5,196 nt of DNA from Pseudomonadota bacterium. Its GTDB lineage: Bacteria > Myxococcota > UBA9042 > PHBI01. A model generated the notes under the pieces. It was not told where the DNA came from, did not search any database, and worked only from the letters and a program-made list of their open reading frames with translations. Where the stretch lies: contig SYAK01000423.1 in NCBI GenBank assembly GCA_005788935.1, positions 1 to 5,196 of the forward strand, given 5' to 3'. Each line of letters begins with the position of its first letter. The first letter of the stretch is position 1. The translations under genes and the position numbers were made by a program. Below are positions 1 to 5,196 of the stretch, piece by piece.

Positions 1-203
1 ATGCCATCCCGCTCGCCGTGGTGGCGGGCTCGGGCTACCTCTTCGCCGGCCTCGTCGACGCGGACATGCTGCTGAGCATGCTCGTCGGCTCGATCCCGAC
101 GACGGTGCTCGGGAGCCTCGCCGCCACCCGCAGCAAGCCGCGCCTGCTTCAGGTGTCGCTCGCGCTCGTCCTGCTCGCGGTCAGCGTCAAGCTCGTCGTC
201 TGA
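1..203 (+). CDS. TauE/SafE family sulfite/anion exporter, C-terminal fragment
   Basis: This is the last ~67 residues of a polytopic inner-membrane protein whose 5' part lies before the window; the frame is open from base 3 and stops with TGA at 201-203. Three hydrophobic stretches are visible: one from IPLAVVAGSGYLFAG, a second from MLLSMLVGSIPTTVLGSLAA, and a last one, LLQVSLALVLLAVSVKLVV, ending at the C-terminus. The Gly-Ser-Ile-Pro then Leu-Gly-Ser pattern followed by a short basic loop (RSKPR) and a final helix is typical of the C-terminal repeat of TauE/SafE (DUF81) permeases. Known members export sulfite, sulfoacetate or related anions; the substrate here cannot be read from the sequence. 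The stop is 12 bases before the cysteine-dioxygenase-like gene and lies next to that gene's ribosome binding site, so the two are probably co-transcribed. That context favours a sulfur anion substrate, which is inference. Another small membrane family is possible because only the tail is seen. Confidence 0.72.
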   Translation, partial: AIPLAVVAGSGYLFAGLVDADMLLSMLVGSIPTTVLGSLAATRSKPRLLQVSLALVLLAVSVKLVV

Positions 204-207
204 GGAG
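203..207 (+). promoter_or_regulatory. Shine-Dalgarno site for the CDO-like gene
   Basis: AGGAG lies 8 bases before the ATG at 216 and shares its first base with the TGA stop of the exporter gene. The strong site with good spacing fixes the start of the cupin gene and supports translation of both genes from one transcript. Confidence 0.7.
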
Positions 208-215
208 ACCCCGCC

Positions 216-470
216 ATGAGCCTCGAGACTCACCCCGACGCCTCCCCCGGCGCGGCCGTCGCACCGCTGATCGCCCGCCTCGCCGACTCGCCGCTCGACG
301 GACCCGCGATCGCCGCGGCCCTCGCGGGTCCTGTCGATGTGACAGCCCTCAGGGCGCGCGCGGTCTTCACCGAGGACCGCTACGCCCGCGTGCTCCTCCA
401 TCGCGGCGCGGACTTCGAGATGCGCCTCCTCTGCTGGCTGGACCGCGCTGCACGGCCACGGGGAGGCTAA
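216..470 (+). CDS. Cysteine dioxygenase-like cupin, N-terminal part truncated by a frameshift
   Basis: These 84 residues are the N-terminal half of an Arg-type cysteine dioxygenase. Such enzymes are mononuclear iron cupins that oxidise L-cysteine with O2 to cysteine sulfinate in the cytoplasm. Residues 56-74 (YARVLL, then MRLLCW) align with mammalian CDO around the substrate-binding Arg (YTRNL, then ILCW), so R58 is the probable carboxylate-binding Arg. After CWLD the reading frame is lost: the last few residues (ARPRGG) are out-of-frame and translation ends at TAA 468-470. The rest of the domain, including the HGH iron ligands (bases 451-459), THQV (third His) and LHVYAPP, is encoded in another frame and joined to the flavoprotein that follows. 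Alone, this product lacks all iron ligands and should be inactive. The start at 216 is supported by AGGAG 8 bases upstream. The first ~45 residues are Ala/Pro-rich and otherwise unremarkable. I am confident of the family; whether the break is biological is open. Confidence 0.75.
   Translation: MSLETHPDASPGAAVAPLIARLADSPLDGPAIAAALAGPVDVTALRARAVFTEDRYARVLLHRGADFEMRLLCWLDRAARPRGG
441..453 (+). other. Frameshift / probable small deletion inside the cupin domain
   Basis: The coding frame changes here from that of the ATG at 216 to that of the downstream flavoprotein. In CDO enzymes the Trp of the CW motif is normally nine residues (27 bases) before the first His of HxH, with a Gly/Pro/Ser loop between. 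Here the distance from TGG (435) to CAC (451) is 16 bases, so about 11 bases appear to be missing, or a 1-2 base indel has hit a naturally shortened loop. GCTG occurs three times at 433-450, which could have promoted slippage. No slippery heptamer typical of programmed frameshifting is evident. Confidence 0.7.
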
Positions 471-606
471 CGGCGCCTACAGGGTCCTCGAGGGCGAGGC
501 TCGCGAGACGCCGATTGGCGAGCCCGAGCGGCTGCTTTTCCCCGGTGATCTGTCCGTCGTCACCCCGACCTCGACCCATCAGGTCGCGAACGCGGGCCGC
601 TCGCGG

Positions 607-2037
607 ATGCTGACGCTGCACGTCTACGCACCGCCCCTGCCCGTCGACCAACCGAGCGGGCGCGGCGACCTCCGGGTCGTGATCGTCGGTGGCGGCCTCA
701 CGGGGGTCGCGACCGCGATCCACCTGATGCGGCGAGGCGGTTCGGCGCTGCGCGTCACGATCGTCGAGCCGAGCGAGTCCCTCGGGCGCGGCGTGGCCTA
801 CGGCACGCGCGATCCCGACCACCTGCTGAACGTCCCGGCCGCCCGCATGGCGCTCGACCCCGCGGATCCCGGCGCGTTCCTTCGCTTTGCGCGCAGCCGC
901 GGGGTGGCGGCCTCGGAGGCCTCGCTGCTGCCCCGACAACTCTTCGGCGACTACGTCTCGGCGGCCCTCGTCGAGGCGATCGCGGAGAGCAGCGCCCGCC
1001 TGAGAGTCGTCCGGGCCCGGGCGAGCCGCATCGCGCGGGCGACCGACGCAGGTGGGGCGGGCTGGGAGGTGCAGCTCTCGAACGGGCGGACGCTGTCGGC
1101 CGAGCATCTGGTCCTCGCGACTGGCCACGGCCCAGCAGCTGTCCCTGAGGTGCTGCGCCAGACCCACGACGGGCGCGCGGTCCCGCTGTCCTTCGGCGCG
1201 ACGCGCCCGGGAGATCTCGACACGGTGGCGGCCTCGGACCGACTCCTCGTGGTGGGGACCGGGCTGACGGCGCTCGACGTCCTCGCCACCCTCCGGAGGC
1301 GCCGCCATACAGGGCCCATCGAGATCGTCAGCCTGACGGGGCGCTGGCCCGGAAAGCACCTCGGGTCGGTGGTCTGGACCGGCGCGCCCTGGCGGATCGA
1401 CCCGGAGGCACTGCCGGGCGAGGCCGACCTCGTGGCGGCCTGGCTTGAGCGCGAGGTCGCGGCCGCGCGCGCCGCGAGCGTCCCGTGGCAGGCCGTGGTC
1501 GACGCGCTGCGGCCACACATCCCCGGGCTGTGGGCGCGGCTGCCCGAGACCGAGCGGTCGCGCTTCCTGACGGTGCACCGCCCGGCCTGGGAGCGTCTCC
1601 GCCACCGCGCGCCAAGCGCGATGATCGACCTCGCGAGGCAGCTTGAAGCGGAGGGCTGGTGTCGACGCCGCATGGGTCATATTGCATGTCTTTTTCCCTC
1701 TGAGGATGGTTGGGACGTGACGCTCACGCTCGAGGAGGGGTCCTCGGTGGTGCGCGTCGACCGCGTCATCGTCTGCACCGGCCCTGGCAGCGACCCGAGC
1801 GCCTTTGGTGGGCCTTGGCCAGCGCTCCGGGCGGACGGTCTGGTTCGCGACGACCCCCTCGGCCTGGGTGTCCCGACCGACGCCCGTGGGCAGGTGCTCG
1901 GGGTCGACGGGCCCTCCGAGGGCCTGTGGGCCGCGGGAGGGCTGCTCCGCACCCGCCACTTCGAGGCCACTGCGGTGCCGGAGATCGTGCAGCGGGCGCG
2001 CTCGCTCGCGTGCGAGCTCGTGGGCGCGGCGGATTGA
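607..2037 (+). CDS. YdhS/COG4529-like FAD/NAD(P)-binding protein carrying the C-terminal half of a CDO cupin
   Basis: This is a 476-residue reading from the first ATG, but the frame is open from 271 and encodes recognisable protein from about 445. Bases 445-640 give the second half of a CDO cupin: HGH (iron ligands), GAYRVLEGE, THQV (third His), LTLHVYAPP. The ATG at 607 lies inside that cupin strand and has no clear ribosome binding site, so it is unlikely to be the native start; the only earlier in-frame alternative is a GTG at 340, also without one. Numbering from 607, the flavoprotein has a dinucleotide-binding loop VIVGGGLTGVATA (25-37), GRGVAYG (60-66), DHLLNVPA (71-78), LVLATGHGP (168-176), a second nucleotide motif VVGTGLTALDV (215-225), VIVCTGP (387-393) and a C-terminal segment WAAGGLLRTRHFEATAVPE (441-459). 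These match the poorly characterised NAD_binding_9/YdhS group; the reaction is unknown. Fusion to a cysteine dioxygenase suggests further processing of cysteine sulfinate or another thiol product, which is inference. Unless the upstream break is an error, expression of this part is doubtful. Confidence 0.8.
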   Translation: MLTLHVYAPPLPVDQPSGRGDLRVVIVGGGLTGVATAIHLMRRGGSALRVTIVEPSESLGRGVAYGTRDPDHLLNVPAARMALDPADPGAFLRFARSRGVAASEASLLPRQLFGDYVSAALVEAIAESSARLRVVRARASRIARATDAGGAGWEVQLSNGRTLSAEHLVLATGHGPAAVPEVLRQTHDGRAVPLSFGATRPGDLDTVAASDRLLVVGTGLTALDVLATLRRRRHTGPIEIVSLTGRWPGKHLGSVVWTGAPWRIDPEALPGEADLVAAWLEREVAAARAASVPWQAVVDALRPHIPGLWARLPETERSRFLTVHRPAWERLRHRAPSAMIDLARQLEAEGWCRRRMGHIACLFPSEDGWDVTLTLEEGSSVVRVDRVIVCTGPGSDPSAFGGPWPALRADGLVRDDPLGLGVPTDARGQVLGVDGPSEGLWAAGGLLRTRHFEATAVPEIVQRARSLACELVGAAD

Positions 2038-2095
2038 CCAGCGCTGACACGCGACAGACCGGACAGTTTTTGGCGGTCATCGGGAAAAGACGTTA

Positions 2096-2113
2096 GCCTT
2101 CGGCCCCGAGGGC
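2096..2113 (+). other. Small GC-rich hairpin in the intergenic gap
   Basis: GCCTTCGG and CCGAGGGC form a nearly perfect inverted repeat (one G-T wobble) around a very short loop, effectively 7 pairs with a 4-base loop. It lacks a following T-tract (AGGTGCGC comes next), so it is not a canonical intrinsic terminator. It could be a 3' stabilising structure for the upstream gene, part of the rmlA leader, or chance in GC-rich DNA. Confidence 0.3.
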
Positions 2114-2210
2114 AGGTGCGCCCAACCGCGCCGACGGTGGCCTGCGAGCGTCACACCTCACGGACAGAGCCGGCGAGCGTCGATGTCTGGCCCATGAGAT
2201 TTCAATGATC

Positions 2211-2216
2211 AGGGAG
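2211..2216 (+). promoter_or_regulatory. Shine-Dalgarno site for rmlA
   Basis: AGGGAG is 7 bases before the ATG at 2224. It supports that start over the out-of-frame ATG at 2205, which has no such site. Confidence 0.65.
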
Positions 2217-2223
2217 TCACCCC

Positions 2224-2952
2224 ATGAAAGGCATCATCCTCGCGGGCGGCAAGGGTACCCGCCTGAACCCGCTGACGCGGGCGACCAACAAGCACCTCCT
2301 GCCAGTCGGCAGCGAGCCGATGCTGTTCCACCCGCTGCGCCAACTCGTCGGGGCGGGGATCCGGGACATCCTCGTCGTGACGTCGACCGACCACATGGGG
2401 GACGTCGTGCGATGCCTCGGGTCGGGCCAGGACTTCGGCTGCGAGCTGACCTACCGGGTCCAGGAGGAGGCGGGCGGCATCGCGCACGCGCTCGCGCTCG
2501 GCGAGGGGTTCGCGGGCGGGGACCGGGTTTGCGTCCTGCTCGGCGACAATATCTTCGAATACGCCATCGCGCCCTATGTCGAGGCCTTCCGCCGCCAGGA
2601 AAAGGGCGCGCGCGTGCTGCTGAAGCAGGTCGGTGATCCCGAGCGCTATGGCGTCGCGGCGCTCGACGAGAAGCACGTGGTCGAGATCGAGGAGAAGCCT
2701 GCCAACCCGAAGAGCCGCTACGCGGTGGTCGGGCTCTACCTTTACGATGCGAGCGTCTTCGACATCATCCGCACCATCGCCCCGAGCAAGCGCGGCGAGC
2801 TCGAGATCACGGCGGTCAACAACGCCTACATCGAGCGCGCCGAGCTCGAATACGACTTCTGTCGCGGCCGCTGGACCGACGCGGGCACCTTCGACTCGCT
2901 GCTCGAGGCGAATCGCATCCTGTCGGAGAACCAGAACCGGATCCTGCCATGA
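2224..2952 (+). CDS. rmlA: Glucose-1-phosphate thymidylyltransferase (short SpsI-type RmlA)
   Basis: This cytoplasmic enzyme joins dTTP and glucose-1-phosphate to give dTDP-glucose and pyrophosphate, the first step of dTDP-deoxysugar synthesis. The 242 residues begin with the nucleotide-binding signature GGKGTRLNPLT (8-18) with R13 and K23 (NKHLLPV). They continue with HMGDVVRCLGSGQDFG (57-72), QEEAGGIAHAL (80-90), the metal-site GDNIF (107-111, D108), EIEEKP (154-159), GELEIT (191-196) and WTDAGT (217-222, probable second metal ligand D219). The protein lacks the ~45-residue C-terminal helical extension of enterobacterial RmlA (~290 residues), which carries the allosteric feedback site. It instead resembles the short Bacillus SpsI/RfbA group over its whole length, including THMGDVV-like and TNKHLLPV wording. 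The stop overlaps the start of rmlB (ATGA), so the two are translationally coupled. The exact sugar specificity is inferred from the family and the rmlB partner. Confidence 0.93.
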   Translation: MKGIILAGGKGTRLNPLTRATNKHLLPVGSEPMLFHPLRQLVGAGIRDILVVTSTDHMGDVVRCLGSGQDFGCELTYRVQEEAGGIAHALALGEGFAGGDRVCVLLGDNIFEYAIAPYVEAFRRQEKGARVLLKQVGDPERYGVAALDEKHVVEIEEKPANPKSRYAVVGLYLYDASVFDIIRTIAPSKRGELEITAVNNAYIERAELEYDFCRGRWTDAGTFDSLLEANRILSENQNRILP

Positions 2953-3956
2953 CGCGACACCGCCCCGAACGGATCCTCGTCACCGGGGGCGCGGGCTTCA
3001 TCGGCTCGAACCTGATCCACTGGCTGCTGCGGACATACCCTGACCTTCACCTCGTCAACCTCGACGCGCTGACCTACGCGGGCTCGCTCGAGAATCTGGC
3101 GGACCTTCCCGATGGGTCGCGACACTCCTTCGTGCACGGCGACATCCGGGACGGCGCGCTCGTGGCGCAGCTGCTGCGGGACCACCGCATCGATACGGTG
3201 ATTCACCTCGCGGCCGAGTCCCACGTCGACCGCAGCATCTCGGGGCCCGCGGCCTTCGTCGAGACGAACGTCCTCGGCACCTTCACGCTCCTCGAGGCCT
3301 GCCGCAAGGCGTGGCTCGTGGAGCGCCTCCGCGGCGTGCGCAGCGTGCGCTTTCACCACGTCTCGACCGACGAGGTCTACGGGTCGCTCGGACCTGATGA
3401 CCCGCCGTTCACCGAGTCCACGCCCTACGCGCCGAGCTCGCCCTATTCCGCGTCCAAGGCTGGCAGCGACCACCTCGTGCGCGCCTACGCCCACACGTGG
3501 AAGCTGCCCTGCACGCTGTCGAACTGCTCGAACAACTTCGGGCCGCGACAACACGCGGAGAAGTTCATCCCGACCGTCATTCGCTCCTGCAGCGCGGGCA
3601 GGCCGATCCCGGTCTACGGCAACGGGCTGAACGTCCGCGACTGGCTGTTCGTCGACGACCACTGCGAGGCCATCGACCGCATCGTGCGACACGCGGAAGA
3701 CGGCGAGACCTATAACGTCGGCGGGTCCTGCGAGCGCTCGAACCTCGAGGTCGTGCACGCAATCTGCGGCATCATGGACGCGCTCCGCCCGTCCGCGGCG
3801 CCACACGCGCGGCTCATCTCCTTCGTGACCGACCGTCCCGGGCATGACTGGCGCTACGCGATCGACATGACCCGCATCTCCGAGCGCCTCGGCTGGCGCC
3901 CGAGCGGCAGCTTCGAGACCCTCCTCGAGCGCACCATCGCGCACGCACTGGTCTGA
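2949..3956 (+). CDS. rmlB: dTDP-glucose 4,6-dehydratase
   Basis: This extended short-chain dehydrogenase/reductase uses tightly bound NAD+ to convert dTDP-glucose to dTDP-4-keto-6-deoxyglucose in the cytoplasm. The 335 residues are the usual full length. Visible motifs are the NAD loop TGGAGFIGSN (12-21), D39 of NLDALTYAG for the adenosine ribose, HLAAESHVDRSI (86-97), the catalytic STDEVYG (139-145; T140, D141, E142), YSASK (Y166 and K170), NNFGPRQHAEKFIPTVI (195-211), VYGNGLNVRDWLFVDDH (222-238), YNVGG (255-259) and DRPGHDWRYAID (295-306). The T-D-E plus Y-x3-K set is diagnostic for RmlB over GalE-type epimerases. The ATG overlaps the rmlA stop by four bases and has only a weak GGAT upstream, which points to termination-reinitiation coupling. 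No rmlC or rmlD follows; the next gene, 37 bases on, is a glycosyltransferase, so the keto sugar may go to a sugar other than rhamnose or the remaining genes may lie elsewhere. Confidence 0.95.
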   Translation: MTRHRPERILVTGGAGFIGSNLIHWLLRTYPDLHLVNLDALTYAGSLENLADLPDGSRHSFVHGDIRDGALVAQLLRDHRIDTVIHLAAESHVDRSISGPAAFVETNVLGTFTLLEACRKAWLVERLRGVRSVRFHHVSTDEVYGSLGPDDPPFTESTPYAPSSPYSASKAGSDHLVRAYAHTWKLPCTLSNCSNNFGPRQHAEKFIPTVIRSCSAGRPIPVYGNGLNVRDWLFVDDHCEAIDRIVRHAEDGETYNVGGSCERSNLEVVHAICGIMDALRPSAAPHARLISFVTDRPGHDWRYAIDMTRISERLGWRPSGSFETLLERTIAHALV

Positions 3957-3993
3957 ACCGGGACCGCGCCACTTCCAAGACACGGGGCCCGAC

Positions 3994-5196
3994 ATGGCGA
4001 TGACCGACATCCAGCGCAAGCTCGACGAGGCCCTGAGGCAGCACCTCGAGACCTGGCGCACAGGAGACCCGACGACGCTCGAGGCGCATGAGGCAAGGCT
4101 CGGCCCGAAGCGGCTCGGCTTTCCCGACTACCTGGTCGGGGCGGTCGTGGTCGGCGGATTCGATTTCGGACTCCACGTCGCGACCGCCGCCGCACGCGCT
4201 CAGGCCGCACCAGGAGGCGGTCCCGGACTCCTCGTGCGCGTCCTCGCCGAAGCCTACGCGCAACACCGACACGAGCTCGGTACGCGCCTCGTCGAGGCGC
4301 ATGCCCTCGAAGGCGAGAGCGCGGCTGTACTCCTTGCGCGCCTCCAGGCCACGGTCGGCTGTCTCACCGCAACCGGCTCGAACCTCGAGTCCGCCGTCAC
4401 GGACGCGGTCTCGCGACAACAGTGGGGGCTCGCGCTCAACGGCCTTCGTCGGCTCGAGGCCGAGACGAAGGGCGCGATGGCACCCGCGAGCTGGGGGCAG
4501 ATGGCCCTCTGTCTGCACAACCTCGGGCGCTACGCGGAGGCCTCGGAGGCCATCGCGCGCGGCATGCGTGTGCCCGGGTCTGACGGACGACCGCTGTCGG
4601 AGGTCCTGCCGCGCCCGCCCGAACCGCCGCCCGAAGAGGTCGTCCTCGCGCGCTGGGGCGGGGCGCTCACGCCGCGCGTCACCATCATCTGCATGACCTT
4701 CAACCACGTCCGCTACATCGAGGACACCCTTCGGGGTTTTCTGATGCAGGAGACCGACTTCCCGTACGAGATCATCGTCCACGACGACGCCTCGACGGAC
4801 GGGACAGCCGACGTCCTGCGGACCTGGGCCGCACGCTACCCCCGACTCATCCAGCTCATCGCGCGGGAGAGGAACCTCTACTCGACAGGCATCTACCCGA
4901 TCACCACGCTGCCCGGGCTGCCGCGGGGCGAACTCATCGCGACGTGCGAGGGCGACGATTACTGGTTTCATCCGGGAAAGCTCGCGAAGCAGGCCCGCTT
5001 CCTGTTCGAGAACCCGTCGTTTTCGTGCAGCGGACACAACTACCTGCACTTCCACGAGGGCCTGCTGACGGCGAGCGTCTGGCGCCCGGGTCGAGAGGAC
5101 CGCATCATCGCAGCGCACGAGCTGATGAACCTGTCGATGCTCTGGTGGATGCCGTGGACGCTGACGATGATGTATCGGGCCGAGTGCTTCCGGTTC
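3994..5196 (+). CDS. Family 2 glycosyltransferase with N-terminal helical/TPR-like region (3' end outside window)
   Basis: An open frame of 401 codons runs without a stop to the end of the window. From residue ~228 it is a GT-A fold family 2 glycosyltransferase: VTIICMTFNHVRYIEDTLRG (first strand and helix), FPYEIIVHDDASTDGT (D264, D265 for the nucleotide), then GELIATCEGDDYW (319-324; D321 and D322 as the DxD-like metal site). This EGDDYW subgroup is common in surface-polysaccharide clusters, acting at the cytoplasmic face. Residues 1-190 are predicted mostly helical, Ala/Leu-rich and not recognised as a named domain. One stretch (165-191; W167, LGRYAEA, AIARG) fits a tetratricopeptide repeat. 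A Pro-rich linker (206-213) joins it to the catalytic part. No signal peptide or membrane helix is seen. The start is chosen at the first ATG (3994) with a weak GGGG at 3984-3987; the ATG at 4000 is an equal alternative. It follows rmlB by 37 bases in the same direction, so it is probably in the same operon; donor and acceptor sugars are unknown. Confidence 0.85.
   Translation, partial: MAMTDIQRKLDEALRQHLETWRTGDPTTLEAHEARLGPKRLGFPDYLVGAVVVGGFDFGLHVATAAARAQAAPGGGPGLLVRVLAEAYAQHRHELGTRLVEAHALEGESAAVLLARLQATVGCLTATGSNLESAVTDAVSRQQWGLALNGLRRLEAETKGAMAPASWGQMALCLHNLGRYAEASEAIARGMRVPGSDGRPLSEVLPRPPEPPPEEVVLARWGGALTPRVTIICMTFNHVRYIEDTLRGFLMQETDFPYEIIVHDDASTDGTADVLRTWAARYPRLIQLIARERNLYSTGIYPITTLPGLPRGELIATCEGDDYWFHPGKLAKQARFLFENPSFSCSGHNYLHFHEGLLTASVWRPGREDRIIAAHELMNLSMLWWMPWTLTMMYRAECFRF

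Larger units (their letters stand above)
2038..2223. other. Intergenic gap between the sulfur and nucleotide-sugar modules
   Basis: This 186-base non-coding gap is where the functional theme changes, so a promoter for the rml operon is expected. I could not find a convincing -35/-10 pair. The best attempts, TTGACC at 2034 and TTGGCG at 2070 (with TTAGCC 17 bases later), have poor -10 boxes. No hairpin followed by a T-run is present; the only T-run (2067-2071) is not preceded by a stable stem. Whether the two modules are separate transcripts therefore stays open. Confidence 0.4.

Noticed and set aside
607..609. ATG at 607 as the genuine start of an independent flavoprotein gene
   Set aside because: It falls within the LTLHVYAPP strand of the cupin, has no Shine-Dalgarno site, and conserved CDO sequence continues in the same frame for ~160 bases upstream.
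1672..1712. AT-richer patch inside the flavoprotein gene, possible insertion or internal promoter
   Set aside because: The reading frame passes through it without disturbance and the protein remains family-like on both sides; it is short and may be chance.
367..1959. Very long open frame (530 codons) on the - strand opposite the flavoprotein, and similar ones at 2826-4061 and 3814-5118
   Set aside because: All lie opposite genes with clear family motifs on the + strand. Their translations are Arg/Pro/Ala/Gly-rich with no recognisable domain, as expected for antisense frames in high-GC DNA.
2057..2078. Inverted repeat GACCG...CGGTC with a T-run in the loop, possible terminator
   Set aside because: Only 5 pairs with a 12-base loop, and the T-run is inside the loop rather than after the stem.
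2144..2181. Direct repeat GCGAGCGTC at 2144-2152 and 2173-2181, a possible operator pair
   Set aside because: The same 9-mer occurs inside genes near 1474, 2752 and 5083, where it encodes Ala-Ser-Val, so it is a common word in this DNA rather than a specific site.
2187..2204. TGGCCC-like sequence before rmlA as a sigma-54 promoter
   Set aside because: The required GC of the -12 element is missing at the right spacing.
2205..2636. Open frame starting upstream of rmlA in another frame
   Set aside because: It overlaps rmlA almost entirely, is Arg/Pro/Gly-rich and has no ribosome binding site; rmlA has one and full-length homology.

Overview
The window is high-GC bacterial DNA with every supported gene on the + strand. 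The codon choice and gene families suggest a Gram-negative proteobacterium, perhaps an alphaproteobacterium; this is inference from composition and family resemblance only. There are two modules separated by one short intergenic gap.

Module 1 (1-2037) looks like cysteine/organosulfur metabolism. It opens with the C-terminal end of a TauE/SafE-type anion (sulfite) exporter. Twelve bases later comes a gene that reads as an Arg-type cysteine dioxygenase (CDO) cupin fused to a YdhS/COG4529-like FAD/NAD(P)-binding protein. The fusion is interrupted: the cupin starts in one frame at 216 and stops at 470, while the other half of the same cupin, including the HxH iron ligands and the third His, continues in another frame from about 445 and runs without a stop into the flavoprotein, ending at 2037. 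About 11 bases seem to be missing just before the HxH motif. This is either a real inactivating deletion or a sequence error.

The gap 2038-2223 holds a small GC-rich hairpin without a T-tract and the ribosome binding site of the next gene. No convincing promoter or terminator was seen, although this is where the functional theme changes.

Module 2 (2224-5196) is a nucleotide-sugar/surface polysaccharide operon. It has a short SpsI/B. anthracis RfbA-type glucose-1-phosphate thymidylyltransferase (rmlA), then dTDP-glucose 4,6-dehydratase (rmlB) overlapping it by ATGA, then a large family 2 glycosyltransferase with a roughly 200-residue helical, TPR-like N-terminal region, which runs off the window. 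RmlA and RmlB together convert glucose-1-phosphate to dTDP-4-keto-6-deoxyglucose. No rmlC or rmlD is in view, so the final deoxysugar (L-rhamnose or another) cannot be decided. The glycosyltransferase is a plausible user of that sugar or assembler of the same glycan.

I found no RNA genes, CRISPR arrays, insertion sequences or phage features. The most notable item is the broken CDO-flavoprotein fusion next to a sulfite-exporter-like gene.
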